From ATM1 sp003577165 (GTDB lineage Bacteria > Armatimonadota > Fimbriimonadia > Fimbriimonadales > ATM1), in contig SZPM01000001.1 in the NCBI GenBank assembly GCA_030263715.1, positions 124,001-188,000 on the forward strand: 64,000 bases of DNA, written 5' to 3'. The notes under the pieces are model-generated. The model was not told the DNA's origin. It saw nothing but the letters and a program-made list of their open reading frames with translations, and ran no database searches. The translations under genes and the position numbers were made by a program. Shown piece after piece: positions 25,376 to 34,286 of the stretch; positions within the stretch are counted from its first letter, which is position 1; every line of letters begins with the position of its first letter.

Positions 25376-25774
25376 ATGCCGGATTCTGCATCCGGCCTGT
25401 CAGCCATGAAAGATTATAAGGAAGCAAGCCTGCCGCTGGACATAGAGCATCTTGCGGACGTGTCGGGCGGTGACTGGGAGTTCGAGTGCGAGCTCTTGGA
25501 CGAGTACTTCACGACAGCTTCCACCGGTCTCCAAAGCCTGAGCAAAGCCGTTGAGGAGGCGAACTCCGACGAGGCTCACCGGCTCGCGCATTCACTTAAG
25601 GGAAGTTCGAGGTCCATCGGAGCATGGCCGATGGGCGACGTGTGCGAACAATTCGACATAGCTGCGCGCGCAGGAGACCTCTCCGAAGCGGGTCCTATGC
25701 TCGAAGCGATTCGGGCCCGTTTTGAGGAGCTGGAGCGATTCGTGAGGGCGAAATGGAACAACAAGGCCGCCTAA
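25376..25774 (+). CDS. Hpt-domain phosphotransfer protein
   Basis: 132 residues, essentially one histidine-phosphotransfer domain. AHRLAHSLKGSSRSIGA carries the phosphorylatable histidine (H72 in this numbering), with flanking helices as in Hpt bundles. It overlaps the next gene, a REC-PAS-GGDEF protein, by 22 bases, so it is the likely phosphodonor to that receiver domain. No hybrid histidine kinase is in the window. An internal ATG at 25406 would remove ten residues. Neither start has a Shine-Dalgarno, but GACAAT lies eight bases before the first. Confidence 0.85.
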   Translation: MPDSASGLSAMKDYKEASLPLDIEHLADVSGGDWEFECELLDEYFTTASTGLQSLSKAVEEANSDEAHRLAHSLKGSSRSIGAWPMGDVCEQFDIAARAGDLSEAGPMLEAIRARFEELERFVRAKWNNKAA

Positions 25775-27195
25775 GAGTTCTCATCGCGGAAGACAGCAGC
25801 GTTTCCGCCAAAGTCTTGGCGAAAGCCGTGTCGGACTTGGGACATGTTCCGACGATAACGCACTCGGGCGAGGACGCTTGGCAGGAACTCCAAGCGTTCG
25901 ACTATCCGGTCGTCCTCACGGACTGGGTCATGCCCGGAATGGAAGGACCCGAACTGTGTTCGCGAATCCGCGCGCTCGAAGGCCGGGGCTACACCTACGT
26001 GATCATGCTCACCGCAAAAGGGGATCGCGAAGATCGCATCGCGGCGATGACGGCTGGTGCCGACGACTTCCTTTGCAAACCGCTGGATCGAGCTGAACTC
26101 AGCGCCCGACTGGCGGTCGCTCAACGAATCATCTCGATGCAGCAGCGTCTGGAAGACGCGAACCGCTCTCTTCAAGATCAACAGGAAGAGTTGAAACTCG
26201 CGCTCGACAGGGTGGAACGATCCTCGAAGGTCGCCGAGATGTCGCAGAAGCGATTCTCTCAACTCTTTGAGGGTCTGCCGGTTCCGACGTTCACGCTCGA
26301 TGCCAACCTGAAACTCTACGAGATGAACAAGCGCGCGCTCGCCACTTTCGATTGCGCGCACCACGATGCGTTCGAGCGCAGCGTCGCCGACGTTCTGGGC
26401 TCGGATCTGATCAACACCGATGCGGAGACGGCTTTGCGAGGCTTGTTCCGGAACGAGCCGTTCAGCGATAGAGAGTGGTTCGATGGAGAGCGGACGTTCA
26501 TTGCGAGCGGCCTGCCGCTTCTCGGACCCGACGGCGGAATCGTCGGAGGGATCGTAACTCTTGTGGACGTGACGGCCGCTCGCAAGGCGGAACAGGAAGT
26601 CGAGCGGCAACTCGTCGAAATCAACGAGGCGCACGCGCAGCTCGAAACGGCGAACCAAGAACTGAAGGAACTGAACGAGCGACTCAATGCACTGGCCACC
26701 GAGGACGGACTCACCGGCATCGCGAATCACCGAGCGTTCCAAGAACGCCTCAACACGCTCGTCGGGGAAGGGAAGCGAGGGCGCGCCTTCTGCCTGGCCC
26801 TTCTCGACGTGGACAATTTCAAGTCCTTCAACGACTCGTTCGGACACCAGGCCGGGGACGAGGTGCTCAAAGCGGTCGCGGCGTGCTTGAAGTCGAGCCT
26901 CCGCGAAACCGACTTCGTCGCCCGCTACGGCGGAGAGGAGTTCTGCGTTCTTCTGCTGGACGTTAGCTGCGAGAGGGCCGGCGAACTTTGCGATGTGCTC
27001 CGGGCGGGCATCGAAGCCCTGCCGAATCCGCATCGGCAGGTGACCGCAAGTTTCGGCGTTGCAGAATTTGGCGGCAGCATTTCGGATGGCGAGGCTCTGA
27101 TTCGCGCATCGGATGAGGCCCTGTATCAGGCGAAAGCAGAAGGCAGGAACAGAGTCGTCCTCGCCTCGCGAAGATCCGGACAGTCTGCGGCGTGA
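25753..27195 (+). CDS. Response regulator diguanylate cyclase (REC-PAS-GGDEF)
   Basis: 480 residues that should make cyclic di-GMP under phosphorelay control. REC (1-125): acidic residue D14, phosphorylation site D57 (VLTDWVMPG) and K109. A coiled coil runs from 125 to 165. A PAS domain (about 165-280) and a second coiled coil (280-315) follow. The cyclase domain has an intact GGEEF (393-397) and an RETD inhibitory site (384-387) five residues before it, so it is probably active and product-inhibited. It overlaps the Hpt gene. Confidence 0.93.
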   Translation: MEQQGRLRVLIAEDSSVSAKVLAKAVSDLGHVPTITHSGEDAWQELQAFDYPVVLTDWVMPGMEGPELCSRIRALEGRGYTYVIMLTAKGDREDRIAAMTAGADDFLCKPLDRAELSARLAVAQRIISMQQRLEDANRSLQDQQEELKLALDRVERSSKVAEMSQKRFSQLFEGLPVPTFTLDANLKLYEMNKRALATFDCAHHDAFERSVADVLGSDLINTDAETALRGLFRNEPFSDREWFDGERTFIASGLPLLGPDGGIVGGIVTLVDVTAARKAEQEVERQLVEINEAHAQLETANQELKELNERLNALATEDGLTGIANHRAFQERLNTLVGEGKRGRAFCLALLDVDNFKSFNDSFGHQAGDEVLKAVAACLKSSLRETDFVARYGGEEFCVLLLDVSCERAGELCDVLRAGIEALPNPHRQVTASFGVAEFGGSISDGEALIRASDEALYQAKAEGRNRVVLASRRSGQSAA

Positions 27196-27209
27196 CGCGA
27201 AGTTCGCGG

Positions 27210-27215
27210 TAACCT
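27210..27215 (+). promoter_or_regulatory. -10 hexamer TAACCT, leaderless start of asd
   Basis: TAACCT, then TTCGGC, then GTG. The element lies in the 26-base gap after the cyclase gene, so asd is probably transcribed on its own. Confidence 0.5.
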
Positions 27216-27221
27216 TTCGGC

Positions 27222-28250
27222 GTGAGCCAGTTTCGTGTGGCGATTCTCGGGGCCACGGGCGCCGTTGGGCGCGAGTTCGTTCGCCTCGTACACGAGAGAA
27301 ACTTCCCGATCAGCGTGCTTCGCCTCTTGGCGAGTGACCGATCGGCGGGCAAGACCATCACCTTCCGAGGCAGTGAGATTCCAGTGCTGTCCACGGCCGA
27401 GAGTTCGTTCGACGGCGTTCAGATCGCGTTCTTTTCAGCCGGCTCTCAGGCGTCGAAAAGGTGGGCACCGGTCGCTCTTCAAAAGGGCGCTTTCGTAATC
27501 GACAACTCGAGCGCGTTTCGAATGGAACCCGGTGTGCCACTCGTCATCCCTGAGGTGAATTGGCACCAGGTGCGGGACGAAGACAGGCTGTTCCCGGTGG
27601 GGAACTGCACGGCGATCCTGTTGGTGATGGCGGTCGCGCCTCTGAGAAAGTTCGGGAAATTGAGAAGGCTTGTGGTGAGCACGTACCAGAGCGCGAGCGG
27701 AGCCGGAGCGAGGGCGATGCGGGAATTGGAGGAGCAAACACGCTCACTCGCCGAAGGAAGGACTCCGGTCGCCGAGGTGTTTCCGTATCCAATCGCCGGC
27801 AACCTCTTCAGCCACAACACTCCCATCAACGAATATGGATACAACGAGGAAGAGTGGAAGGTCATCCAAGAGGCGAGAAAGACCCTCGAAATGCCGGATC
27901 TCGCCCTCGAGGTCACATGTGTGCGCGTTCCCGTATTGCGCGCCCACAGTCTGAGTGTCAACGTCGAGTTTGAGGGGCCCGCGCCGTCCGAGGCGGCGGT
28001 CCGAGAAGCGTATGAAGCCGCGCCCGGCATTGCGCTGGTGGACGACCGCGAGTCGAACCGATTCCCGATGCCCATGCTTGCTGCGGGGAAGGATGATGTG
28101 CTCGTGGGCAGGATCCGGAGGGACTACACGAATCCGAACGCCGTTTCGATTTTTGTCTGCGGCGACCAACTCCGGAAAGGGGCGGCGCTCAACGGTATCC
28201 AGATCGCAGAGCGCCTCGTCGCAGAGTCCCGCATGCCGGTCGGAGCGTAG
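27222..28250 (+). CDS. asd: Aspartate-semialdehyde dehydrogenase
   Basis: 342 residues. It reduces aspartyl phosphate to aspartate semialdehyde, the branch point to lysine, threonine and methionine. Evidence: NADP-binding ILGATGAVG (8-16), FFSAGSQASK, active-site C129 in VGNCTAILL, and STYQSASGAGARAM. The C-terminal RVPVLRAHS segment is conserved. The GTG start is six bases after TAACCT. A small unknown gene and dapA follow within 300 bases on the same strand, linking it to lysine and diaminopimelate synthesis. Confidence 0.95.
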   Translation: MSQFRVAILGATGAVGREFVRLVHERNFPISVLRLLASDRSAGKTITFRGSEIPVLSTAESSFDGVQIAFFSAGSQASKRWAPVALQKGAFVIDNSSAFRMEPGVPLVIPEVNWHQVRDEDRLFPVGNCTAILLVMAVAPLRKFGKLRRLVVSTYQSASGAGARAMRELEEQTRSLAEGRTPVAEVFPYPIAGNLFSHNTPINEYGYNEEEWKVIQEARKTLEMPDLALEVTCVRVPVLRAHSLSVNVEFEGPAPSEAAVREAYEAAPGIALVDDRESNRFPMPMLAAGKDDVLVGRIRRDYTNPNAVSIFVCGDQLRKGAALNGIQIAERLVAESRMPVGA

Positions 28251-28309
28251 CCCCCGTTTTTCTGCGGCTTGGCGGGGTAGAACCATACCAGCCGAGGAGG
28301 CAAAACGCC

Positions 28310-28534
28310 ATGAGACCTACGAACTATGCAGAGCCCTTCGAAGATGAGGAACTGGAGGCAAGGGCATGGCGGTACTACGAGACCGCTCGCGAACAGGGCT
28401 CGACCCTCAGCGAGTCCGCGCTGATTACCGAGTGCCGGGAGTTGGCGCACCAGGACGTAGAGCGCCTGATAGAGATCGGCGACGAGCCGGTTGAATTGGC
28501 CGATGACGGCATGAACGATCAGCAGGAGAGGTAA
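28310..28534 (+). CDS. Small acidic protein of unknown function
   Basis: 74 residues, rich in Glu and Asp, predicted largely helical (EDEELEARAWRYYETARE; SALITECRELAHQDVERL). No membrane segment or motif is visible. GAGGAGG nine bases before the ATG is a strong Shine-Dalgarno. It sits between asd and dapA, with only two bases between its stop and the dapA ATG, so it is translated with the lysine pathway genes. It may be a regulator or adaptor, but nothing in the sequence shows this. Confidence 0.75.
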   Translation: MRPTNYAEPFEDEELEARAWRYYETAREQGSTLSESALITECRELAHQDVERLIEIGDEPVELADDGMNDQQER

Positions 28535-28536
28535 CG

Positions 28537-29478
28537 ATGGGAGCGTTTCAGGGACCGAAGGAGTGGGGGCCACTCCTTACAGCGATGGCAACGCCGTTCG
28601 ATTCGAACGGCAAAGTGGATTTCGCGGAGGCGGAGCGGCTTGCCCACTACTTGGTAGACGAGCAGCGGAACTCTGGCATCGTCGTGGCAGGCACGACAGG
28701 CGAGTCCCCCACTCTCAGCGATGACGAAAAATTTGAACTTCTGCGAGTCGTTCTGAATGCCGTAAGAAGCAAAGCGGCGGTCGTCTTCGGCGCGGGAACC
28801 TATGACACTGCTCACAGCGTCCACCTCACCGAGGCCGCGACAGAAATGGGCGCGCACGGCGTCATGTTGGTGTCCCCCTATTACAACAAGCCGAATCAGG
28901 AGGGCCTGTACGCGCACTTCAGCGAGATCGCGAAGCACACGGACCTGCCGATCCTCATCTACAACATTCAGGGCAGGACCTCTGTAAACATCGAAACCTC
29001 GACGCTCGTTCAACTCGCTGAGGATGTGGCGAACATCTGCGCGGTCAAGGAGGCGAGCGGAAACGTCGCTCAAGTCGCCGAGGTCGCCGCGCGCTCTCCG
29101 GAAGGGTTCCGCGTCTATTCAGGCGACGACATTCTCACCCTGCCCGTGCTGTCGGTCGGAGGGATCGGAGTCGTGTCGGTCGTTGGACATATCGCCGGCA
29201 AGCAGATCATGGAGATGATGGAGACGTTCTTCGCCACAGGCGAAGGCAAGGGGGGGTTCGCCGCCGCCCAGTTGTCGAAGAAACTCGTCCCTCTCATTCA
29301 GGCGTGCTTCTGCACGACGAACCCGATTCCGATCAAATACGCCCTCACGCTCCTCGGGTTCAAAACCGACCGCTACAGGCTGCCGATGATTCCCCCAACG
29401 GATGCCCAAAAGCGCAAAGTAGAAGAGGCGATGATCGCGTTCGGCCTCATCGATAAGGCTGTCATAGCGGTTCGCTGA
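28537..29478 (+). CDS. dapA: 4-hydroxy-tetrahydrodipicolinate synthase
   Basis: 313-residue class I aldolase that condenses aspartate semialdehyde with pyruvate, the first committed step to diaminopimelate and lysine. GTTGESPTL, SPYYNKPNQEGLY, catalytic Y142 (LIYNIQGRT) and Schiff-base K171 (CAVKEASGN) are in place. AGGAGAGG lies a few bases before the ATG, within the end of the preceding small gene. With asd upstream it supplies two consecutive steps. Confidence 0.96.
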   Translation: MGAFQGPKEWGPLLTAMATPFDSNGKVDFAEAERLAHYLVDEQRNSGIVVAGTTGESPTLSDDEKFELLRVVLNAVRSKAAVVFGAGTYDTAHSVHLTEAATEMGAHGVMLVSPYYNKPNQEGLYAHFSEIAKHTDLPILIYNIQGRTSVNIETSTLVQLAEDVANICAVKEASGNVAQVAEVAARSPEGFRVYSGDDILTLPVLSVGGIGVVSVVGHIAGKQIMEMMETFFATGEGKGGFAAAQLSKKLVPLIQACFCTTNPIPIKYALTLLGFKTDRYRLPMIPPTDAQKRKVEEAMIAFGLIDKAVIAVR

Positions 29479-29545
29479 TTCTGCGTGGCAAGCCAGGGCG
29501 CCGGGACGCAGCCGAGCCATATGGCATGATGAGGCGGACGCGCCG

Positions 29546-31231
29546 ATGGAGTCCAATCCGCAACTAATCAACACGCTCGCCGTCGTCGTCCTTGGGGCCG
29601 TCGTCGGCGGTGTCGCTGCGTCCATCATCCGAATTCCGATCATCCTCGGATACATCCTCACAGGAATCGTTCTCGGCGCGTTTCGGGATGAGATCGGCCT
29701 CCAAGTGAGCGCTATCTCCGGTACGGCCGAGTTCGGGGTGGCCCTGCTGCTTTTCATCGTCGGGATGGAGGTGTCGTTTCAGGACCTTGCGAACCGGCTT
29801 GCAGCGGTCGGCGCCCCTTTGCAGATCCTGGTTACTCTCGGCCTCGGCGCGCTGCTCGCTCGATCTCTGGGATTTGAGATGGTGCCTTCGCTTATCGCGG
29901 GCTACGCGGGCGCGCTCAGTTCCACCGCGGTTGCGCTCAAACTTCTCGAGGCGAGAAACCACATCGGCTCCAATCTCGGATCTGCCGTCCTCGCTTATGC
30001 GCTTGTGCAAGACTTGTCGCTCGTTCTTGCGCTCGCGTTGCTGCCCCTATCTGTCGGCGCGGCGAGTTTGGGTGGCGCAGCCGCGCAGGTTGGTTGGAGC
30101 CTAGCTCTCGTCGCTGCCCTTTGGGCGGCCTCGACGCGCATCGTTCCCATGATGTTGCGCGCAATCAGCCGCACACGAAGTCGCGAACTCTTTATCCTCT
30201 CCGCTTTGGGGCTCTGCTTCGCCGCAGCCGTGATCGCAGACAAGATCGGCATCTCGATCGCAGTGGGTGCGTTCCTCGCCGGAATGACATTGAGCCGGAG
30301 CGAATTCAGGCACCAAGTCATCGCGGAGTCGATTCCGTTCCGCGAGCTCTTCGGCAGTTTCTTCTTTGTGTCCCTCGGGATGCTGATCGATCTCCAATTC
30401 CTGTTGGAGCACTGGCTTCCAGTTCTCAGCCTCACCGTCATGATTCTGTTGGGAAAGACTCTGATCATCGGAGTGCTGACCCAGATGCTCGGATTTCACC
30501 CGAGGGTCGCCGTGTCCACCGGTCTCGCGCTTTCACAGATCGGAGAGTTCTCGTTCGTGATGGCGAATTCGGCCCTGAAGCTCGATGTCATTCCACGGGA
30601 ACTGTACGACTTGATTCTCTCCGCGACTGCCATGACGCTGCTCTTGTCGCCCCTCCTATTCGCTGCCTTGGATCCCATAGCAGAGCGTCTCTCGCGGCGT
30701 GTGAACTTCGGACGCTTGATTTCGTTCGTCGAGCCGCCGGGCGAAGACACATCCGGTCACGCGATTTTGTGCGGATACGGCCGAGTCGGTCGCCGAATCT
30801 GCAGGCTGATGAAAGAACTCAACTTGCGTGTCGTCGTAGTGGATTTTGACGCTCGCGCCCTACGGTCGGCTTGCGAGCATGCTTACGCAACCGTCTTCGG
30901 CGATGCCTCCAACCCGGAAATCCTGAAGAGGTGTCAGGCGGAGAAGGCGCAGCTCGCCATCCTCGCGATGCCGGATCGATTCACGACAGTTCTTACGGCA
31001 AAACACGTGCGGAATCTGAATCCGAACATTGCGATCGTGGCCCGCGCGCACAGTTCCGGTTCGGCGGACGAACTCGAAACCCAGGGGGTGAACGCCGCGG
31101 TGGTCGCAGAGGAGGAGACTGCGAAGGCCATGGTGCGGGAGTGCTTGGTGCTGACCGGCATTCAGGTAGGGAAGGCGGAGGAGTCGGTAGAGGACGCTCC
31201 GAGCGCAAGGGGCCACGCAGGATTCGACTAA
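29546..31231 (+). CDS. Kef-type monovalent cation/proton antiporter with RCK (TrkA-N) domain
   Basis: 561 residues of the CPA2 family. About 12-13 membrane segments fill residues 10-385, including GYILTGIVLG and AYALVQDLSLVLALALLPL. A cytoplasmic RCK domain starts at about 408 with the Rossmann motif CGYGRVGRRICRLM and continues to DASNPEILKRCQ. These proteins move K+ or Na+ against H+, gated by nucleotide. GAGGCGG eight bases before the ATG acts as Shine-Dalgarno. The specific ion is not deducible. Confidence 0.9.
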   Translation: MESNPQLINTLAVVVLGAVVGGVAASIIRIPIILGYILTGIVLGAFRDEIGLQVSAISGTAEFGVALLLFIVGMEVSFQDLANRLAAVGAPLQILVTLGLGALLARSLGFEMVPSLIAGYAGALSSTAVALKLLEARNHIGSNLGSAVLAYALVQDLSLVLALALLPLSVGAASLGGAAAQVGWSLALVAALWAASTRIVPMMLRAISRTRSRELFILSALGLCFAAAVIADKIGISIAVGAFLAGMTLSRSEFRHQVIAESIPFRELFGSFFFVSLGMLIDLQFLLEHWLPVLSLTVMILLGKTLIIGVLTQMLGFHPRVAVSTGLALSQIGEFSFVMANSALKLDVIPRELYDLILSATAMTLLLSPLLFAALDPIAERLSRRVNFGRLISFVEPPGEDTSGHAILCGYGRVGRRICRLMKELNLRVVVVDFDARALRSACEHAYATVFGDASNPEILKRCQAEKAQLAILAMPDRFTTVLTAKHVRNLNPNIAIVARAHSSGSADELETQGVNAAVVAEEETAKAMVRECLVLTGIQVGKAEESVEDAPSARGHAGFD

Positions 31232-31367
31232 CCGTCCGAACCCAGGGCGTGCGGAAGTCGTCTGAATCTATACAATCGGATCGCGGCTGGCAAGGATCAG
31301 CCCGGCGCACACGAAGATGTGACCACTGCCGCTGGGCGTAACGAAGCGCTGGCCGCGTCCGACGTTT

Positions 31368-32108
31368 CTATCCTTCCTCCATTGGGCTTCGCAGGTGGAC
31401 CGGCGCGGCCTTTGCCTTCATGCGAAGGTTGAGCAACTCCACGACCACGCTGAACGCCATCGCAAAGTAAGTGTATCCCTTCGGAATGTGATTTCCTGTC
31501 GCCTCCGCGATCAGGTTGACGCCGATGAGGATCAAGAACGCGAGCGCGAGCATCTTCACCGTCGGGTGTTTTTCCACGAAGTCACTGATCGGATTGACGA
31601 AGATCAGCATAAACGCGACGGCGATGAGGACCGCGGCCACCATGATCGCCACGCTCTGCACCATGCCGACGGCGGTGATTACGCTGTCGAGAGAGAAAAC
31701 GAGGTCGAGGAGCATGATCTGGAAGATCACGGACCCAAAGGTTGCGCCAGTCGAAGGGAGTGCATGCCCAGGCTCGCCTTCAAGTTTTTCATGAATCTCT
31801 CGGACGCTCTTGAAGATCAAGAATCCGCCGCCCAGGAACAGGATTAGGTCCCGACCAGTGATCTCTCGCCCGACAATCGTCAGAAGCGGAGCGGTCAAGC
31901 CCATCACCCAAGAGATCGAGAGCAGGAGGAGCACGCGCATGATCAGCGCGAGCGCAAGCCCCACTCTGCGTGCCCTCGGCCTCTGATCCTGCGGCAATTT
32001 GCCGGAGAGGATCGAGATGAACACGATGTTGTCGATGCCGAGAACGATTTCCAGAATCGTCAAGGTGATGAGACCCAGCCAGATGTTCGGGTCGGACAGC
32101 CACTCCAT
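31368..32108 (-). CDS. TerC-family integral membrane protein
   Basis: 246 residues with seven or so membrane segments. Two family motifs with membrane aspartates are intact: LGIDNIVFISIL and VFSLDSVITAVG. TerC proteins are implicated in metal (for example manganese) export, supporting metalation of secreted proteins, and in tellurite resistance. The ATG at 32108 is preceded by TAGACT at eight bases; a GTG at 32126 would add six residues. It is divergent from acuC. Confidence 0.88.
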   Translation of the reverse strand: MEWLSDPNIWLGLITLTILEIVLGIDNIVFISILSGKLPQDQRPRARRVGLALALIMRVLLLLSISWVMGLTAPLLTIVGREITGRDLILFLGGGFLIFKSVREIHEKLEGEPGHALPSTGATFGSVIFQIMLLDLVFSLDSVITAVGMVQSVAIMVAAVLIAVAFMLIFVNPISDFVEKHPTVKMLALAFLILIGVNLIAEATGNHIPKGYTYFAMAFSVVVELLNLRMKAKAAPVHLRSPMEEG

Positions 32109-32116
32109 GGGCGCGG

Positions 32117-32122
32117 AGTCTA
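32117..32122 (-). promoter_or_regulatory. -10 hexamer TAGACT, near-leaderless start of the TerC gene
   Basis: TAGACT, then eight bases, then ATG on the minus strand. The divergent acuC gene carries its own element 79 bases away. Confidence 0.45.
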
Positions 32123-32200
32123 ACACCCACCACCTCCGACTGTAAAGAGGCGGCCGCGCTTTTGCGCATGCTTCGCCGAGACTGCTCGGCTCGGGCGCGG

Positions 32201-32206
32201 TACTCT
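32201..32206 (+). promoter_or_regulatory. -10 hexamer TACTCT, leaderless start of acuC
   Basis: TACTCT, then CGCGGG, then GTG at 32213. This element supports the internal GTG over the upstream ATG at 32162. Confidence 0.5.
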
Positions 32207-32212
32207 CGCGGG

Positions 32213-33277
32213 GTGCGCGGCGAGTTCTTCTACCGGCCGGAGATGCTCTCCTACGACTTCGGAGCCGGCCATCCGCTGAATCCGGAGCGGCTTCGCCGCG
32301 CCATCGCTCTCGCAGAGGCCGAAGGCATCCAGGTGTCGGTGCCCCCCCCAGCGACGTACGACGACCTCCTGCGAATCCACACGCGCGACTATCTTGAGGC
32401 TGTCAAGCGCGCAGGCGAGGGAGTTCCATCACCAGAGCACGGCCTCGGCTACGGTGACGATCCTCTTTTCTCGGACATGCACGGAGCCAGCCTCTGGTAT
32501 GTCGGCGGCAGCGCAGCCGCAGCGCGCGCGGTGTGCGACGGTTCGCCCCTGGCGATCTCCCTCAGTGGCGGACTTCATCACGCGATGCCTGAGCGAGCGA
32601 GCGGATTCTGTATCTACAACGACTTGGCAGTGGCGATCTCCCTGCTGCGTGAACGCTTCTCGAGGGTCGCCTACATCGACATCGACGTCCACCACGGGGA
32701 TGGAGTGCAGTGGATCTTCTACGACGAACCCACCGTTCTCACCATCAGCATTCATGAATCGGGTCGTTCTCTGTTTCCCGGCACAGGGTTCGTCGGAGAG
32801 TTGGGTGCGGAGAAGACTTCGCTCAACATTCCCGTCAACGCGGGAACGACGGGGGACGTGTGGCTTGAGGCATTTCGTGCCATCGTGCCGACGGCGGTGC
32901 GCCGCTTCGGCGCCGAGGCCATCGTTCTGCAAATGGGTACCGACACTCATGCTCTTGATCCGATCGCTCACGTCAACCTCGCGGCGCAAGAATGGCTGGA
33001 GGCGGTACAGGAGGTGCGCGGCCTCGACCTGCCAACGGTTGCCTGCGGAGGCGGAGGATACAACCTCAGGACCGTTCCGCGTATGTGGATTGCTGCCGCG
33101 CTCACCTTGCTCGACCGCGACGTTCCCGAAGGGATTCCTGCTGATGTGCAGTCCTTACTCGAAGTGAGCGCCTATCTCGACGCGGACCTTCCGACACCGC
33201 GACGGAGAGGCGAAACCGCGGCGGAGGATGCGGTTCGTCAATTGAAGGAGAGCGTTGAGTGGTTGAGTGTAGGATAG
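32213..33277 (+). CDS. acuC: Histone deacetylase-family (AcuC-like) deacetylase
   Basis: 354-residue zinc amidohydrolase of the HDAC/AcuC class that removes acyl groups from lysines or small amines. GGLHHA gives the catalytic histidines H122 and H123. YIDIDVHHGDG gives zinc ligands D158 and H160, and LQMGTDTHALDP carries the third. The N-terminal YDFGAGHPLNPERL is typical of AcuC. The frame is open to an ATG at 32162, but the GTG at 32213 fits the family N-terminus. The nurA start is 16 bases downstream, so it may be part of that operon. Confidence 0.9.
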   Translation: MRGEFFYRPEMLSYDFGAGHPLNPERLRRAIALAEAEGIQVSVPPPATYDDLLRIHTRDYLEAVKRAGEGVPSPEHGLGYGDDPLFSDMHGASLWYVGGSAAAARAVCDGSPLAISLSGGLHHAMPERASGFCIYNDLAVAISLLRERFSRVAYIDIDVHHGDGVQWIFYDEPTVLTISIHESGRSLFPGTGFVGELGAEKTSLNIPVNAGTTGDVWLEAFRAIVPTAVRRFGAEAIVLQMGTDTHALDPIAHVNLAAQEWLEAVQEVRGLDLPTVACGGGGYNLRTVPRMWIAAALTLLDRDVPEGIPADVQSLLEVSAYLDADLPTPRRRGETAAEDAVRQLKESVEWLSVG

Positions 33278-33293
33278 AGGGTTCGGATCGAAC

Positions 33294-34286
33294 ATGACAT
33301 CCCTGCCTTTCCGGCTCTCGGAACTGCTTCGCGATGTTCGCGGCGTGCGGATGGTCGCCAAGCCATTCGACGCAGCGCAGGAACTCGGCTGGATTCCACG
33401 AGAAGACACCGCTCTCGAAGAGTTCGTAGATTCGGACGTGGTCGAAGCAGGTCCCTTCGAAGCCCGCGAGATCGCGCAATCGGGTGTCTCATCGTTCGAG
33501 TGGTTCGAAGACGGCACAGAGAAGACTCGATTGGCGTTTTTCGAAGACTTCTATCCGGGCTGCATCGCTTGCGTCGGAGCGGCGATCCTGAAGCGCGAAG
33601 GCCGAGAGATGCTTCACACGCACGGCTATGTGGATCAGAAGACTTTTGTTGCCGCCTTCGAGGGCACGCAGGCCGCGACGCGACTAAGGGAGCGAGGATA
33701 CGAGTTCGCGCAGGTCCGCGCCGATCTCGCGAGCGGTGAATCGCCATCGAAGGCGATACAAAATCGAATCAGCGTGGAGAGGGACGCAAAGGAGCGACGT
33801 ATCATCGCTAAATGGTTGGAAGACGGCAACCCTGGATGGCTCCTCGTCGACGGGGGCATCGCCAACATCTTGGAGGGGAAGTCCGAGTTTCATCGAATCG
33901 TGGGTGTTGTGAAATCCCATCGGAAGATGTACTTCCAGGAGCGTGAGAAACTCGAAGTCATCCAATCTCTACGTCCGGGCCAGAGGAGTCCAGTCTTTCT
34001 CGCGAATCCGCTTCAGCGACGAGCGGCGTACAGTTGGTATCTTCGCTTGAGACACTCGGACACGCAGGGGCCCTTTTTCGGGCTCATTCGGGTCGAATTG
34101 CCGCCCGCGGAGGAGTCCATGCGATACATAGACGATGTGAGTTCATGGATCCTCGCGGAGAGGGCGCCTCTCTCTCTGCCCGATGTTCGATTCGACAGGA
34201 TGATCTATCCAATCCGCAGGGTGGAGATGTATTTGCGGTCGCTCCAGCCGAGCGATGCGCAATTGACCGGCATGGTGGGTACATGA
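33294..34286 (+). CDS. nurA: NurA-domain nuclease
   Basis: 330 residues. The NurA pattern can be followed: a first metal-binding motif FEDGT (D73), a middle RISVERDAKERRI helix, GWLLVDGGIAN (D186) and VVGVVKSH with K207. NurA is a Mn-dependent 5'-3' nuclease that works with the HerA translocase in DNA end processing. The next gene encodes HerA and overlaps by four bases (ATGA). TAGGAT at 33270-33275, partly within the acuC end, could give an 11-base leader. Sequence similarity to archaeal NurA is weak by eye; context makes the call firm. Confidence 0.8.
   Translation: MTSLPFRLSELLRDVRGVRMVAKPFDAAQELGWIPREDTALEEFVDSDVVEAGPFEAREIAQSGVSSFEWFEDGTEKTRLAFFEDFYPGCIACVGAAILKREGREMLHTHGYVDQKTFVAAFEGTQAATRLRERGYEFAQVRADLASGESPSKAIQNRISVERDAKERRIIAKWLEDGNPGWLLVDGGIANILEGKSEFHRIVGVVKSHRKMYFQEREKLEVIQSLRPGQRSPVFLANPLQRRAAYSWYLRLRHSDTQGPFFGLIRVELPPAEESMRYIDDVSSWILAERAPLSLPDVRFDRMIYPIRRVEMYLRSLQPSDAQLTGMVGT

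Noticed and set aside
31269..31276. TATACAAT on the plus strand in the gap between the Kef-type and TerC genes
   Set aside because: The gap is convergent, no -35 box or open frame follows, and no start codon lies at leaderless spacing. An unannotated RNA cannot be excluded.
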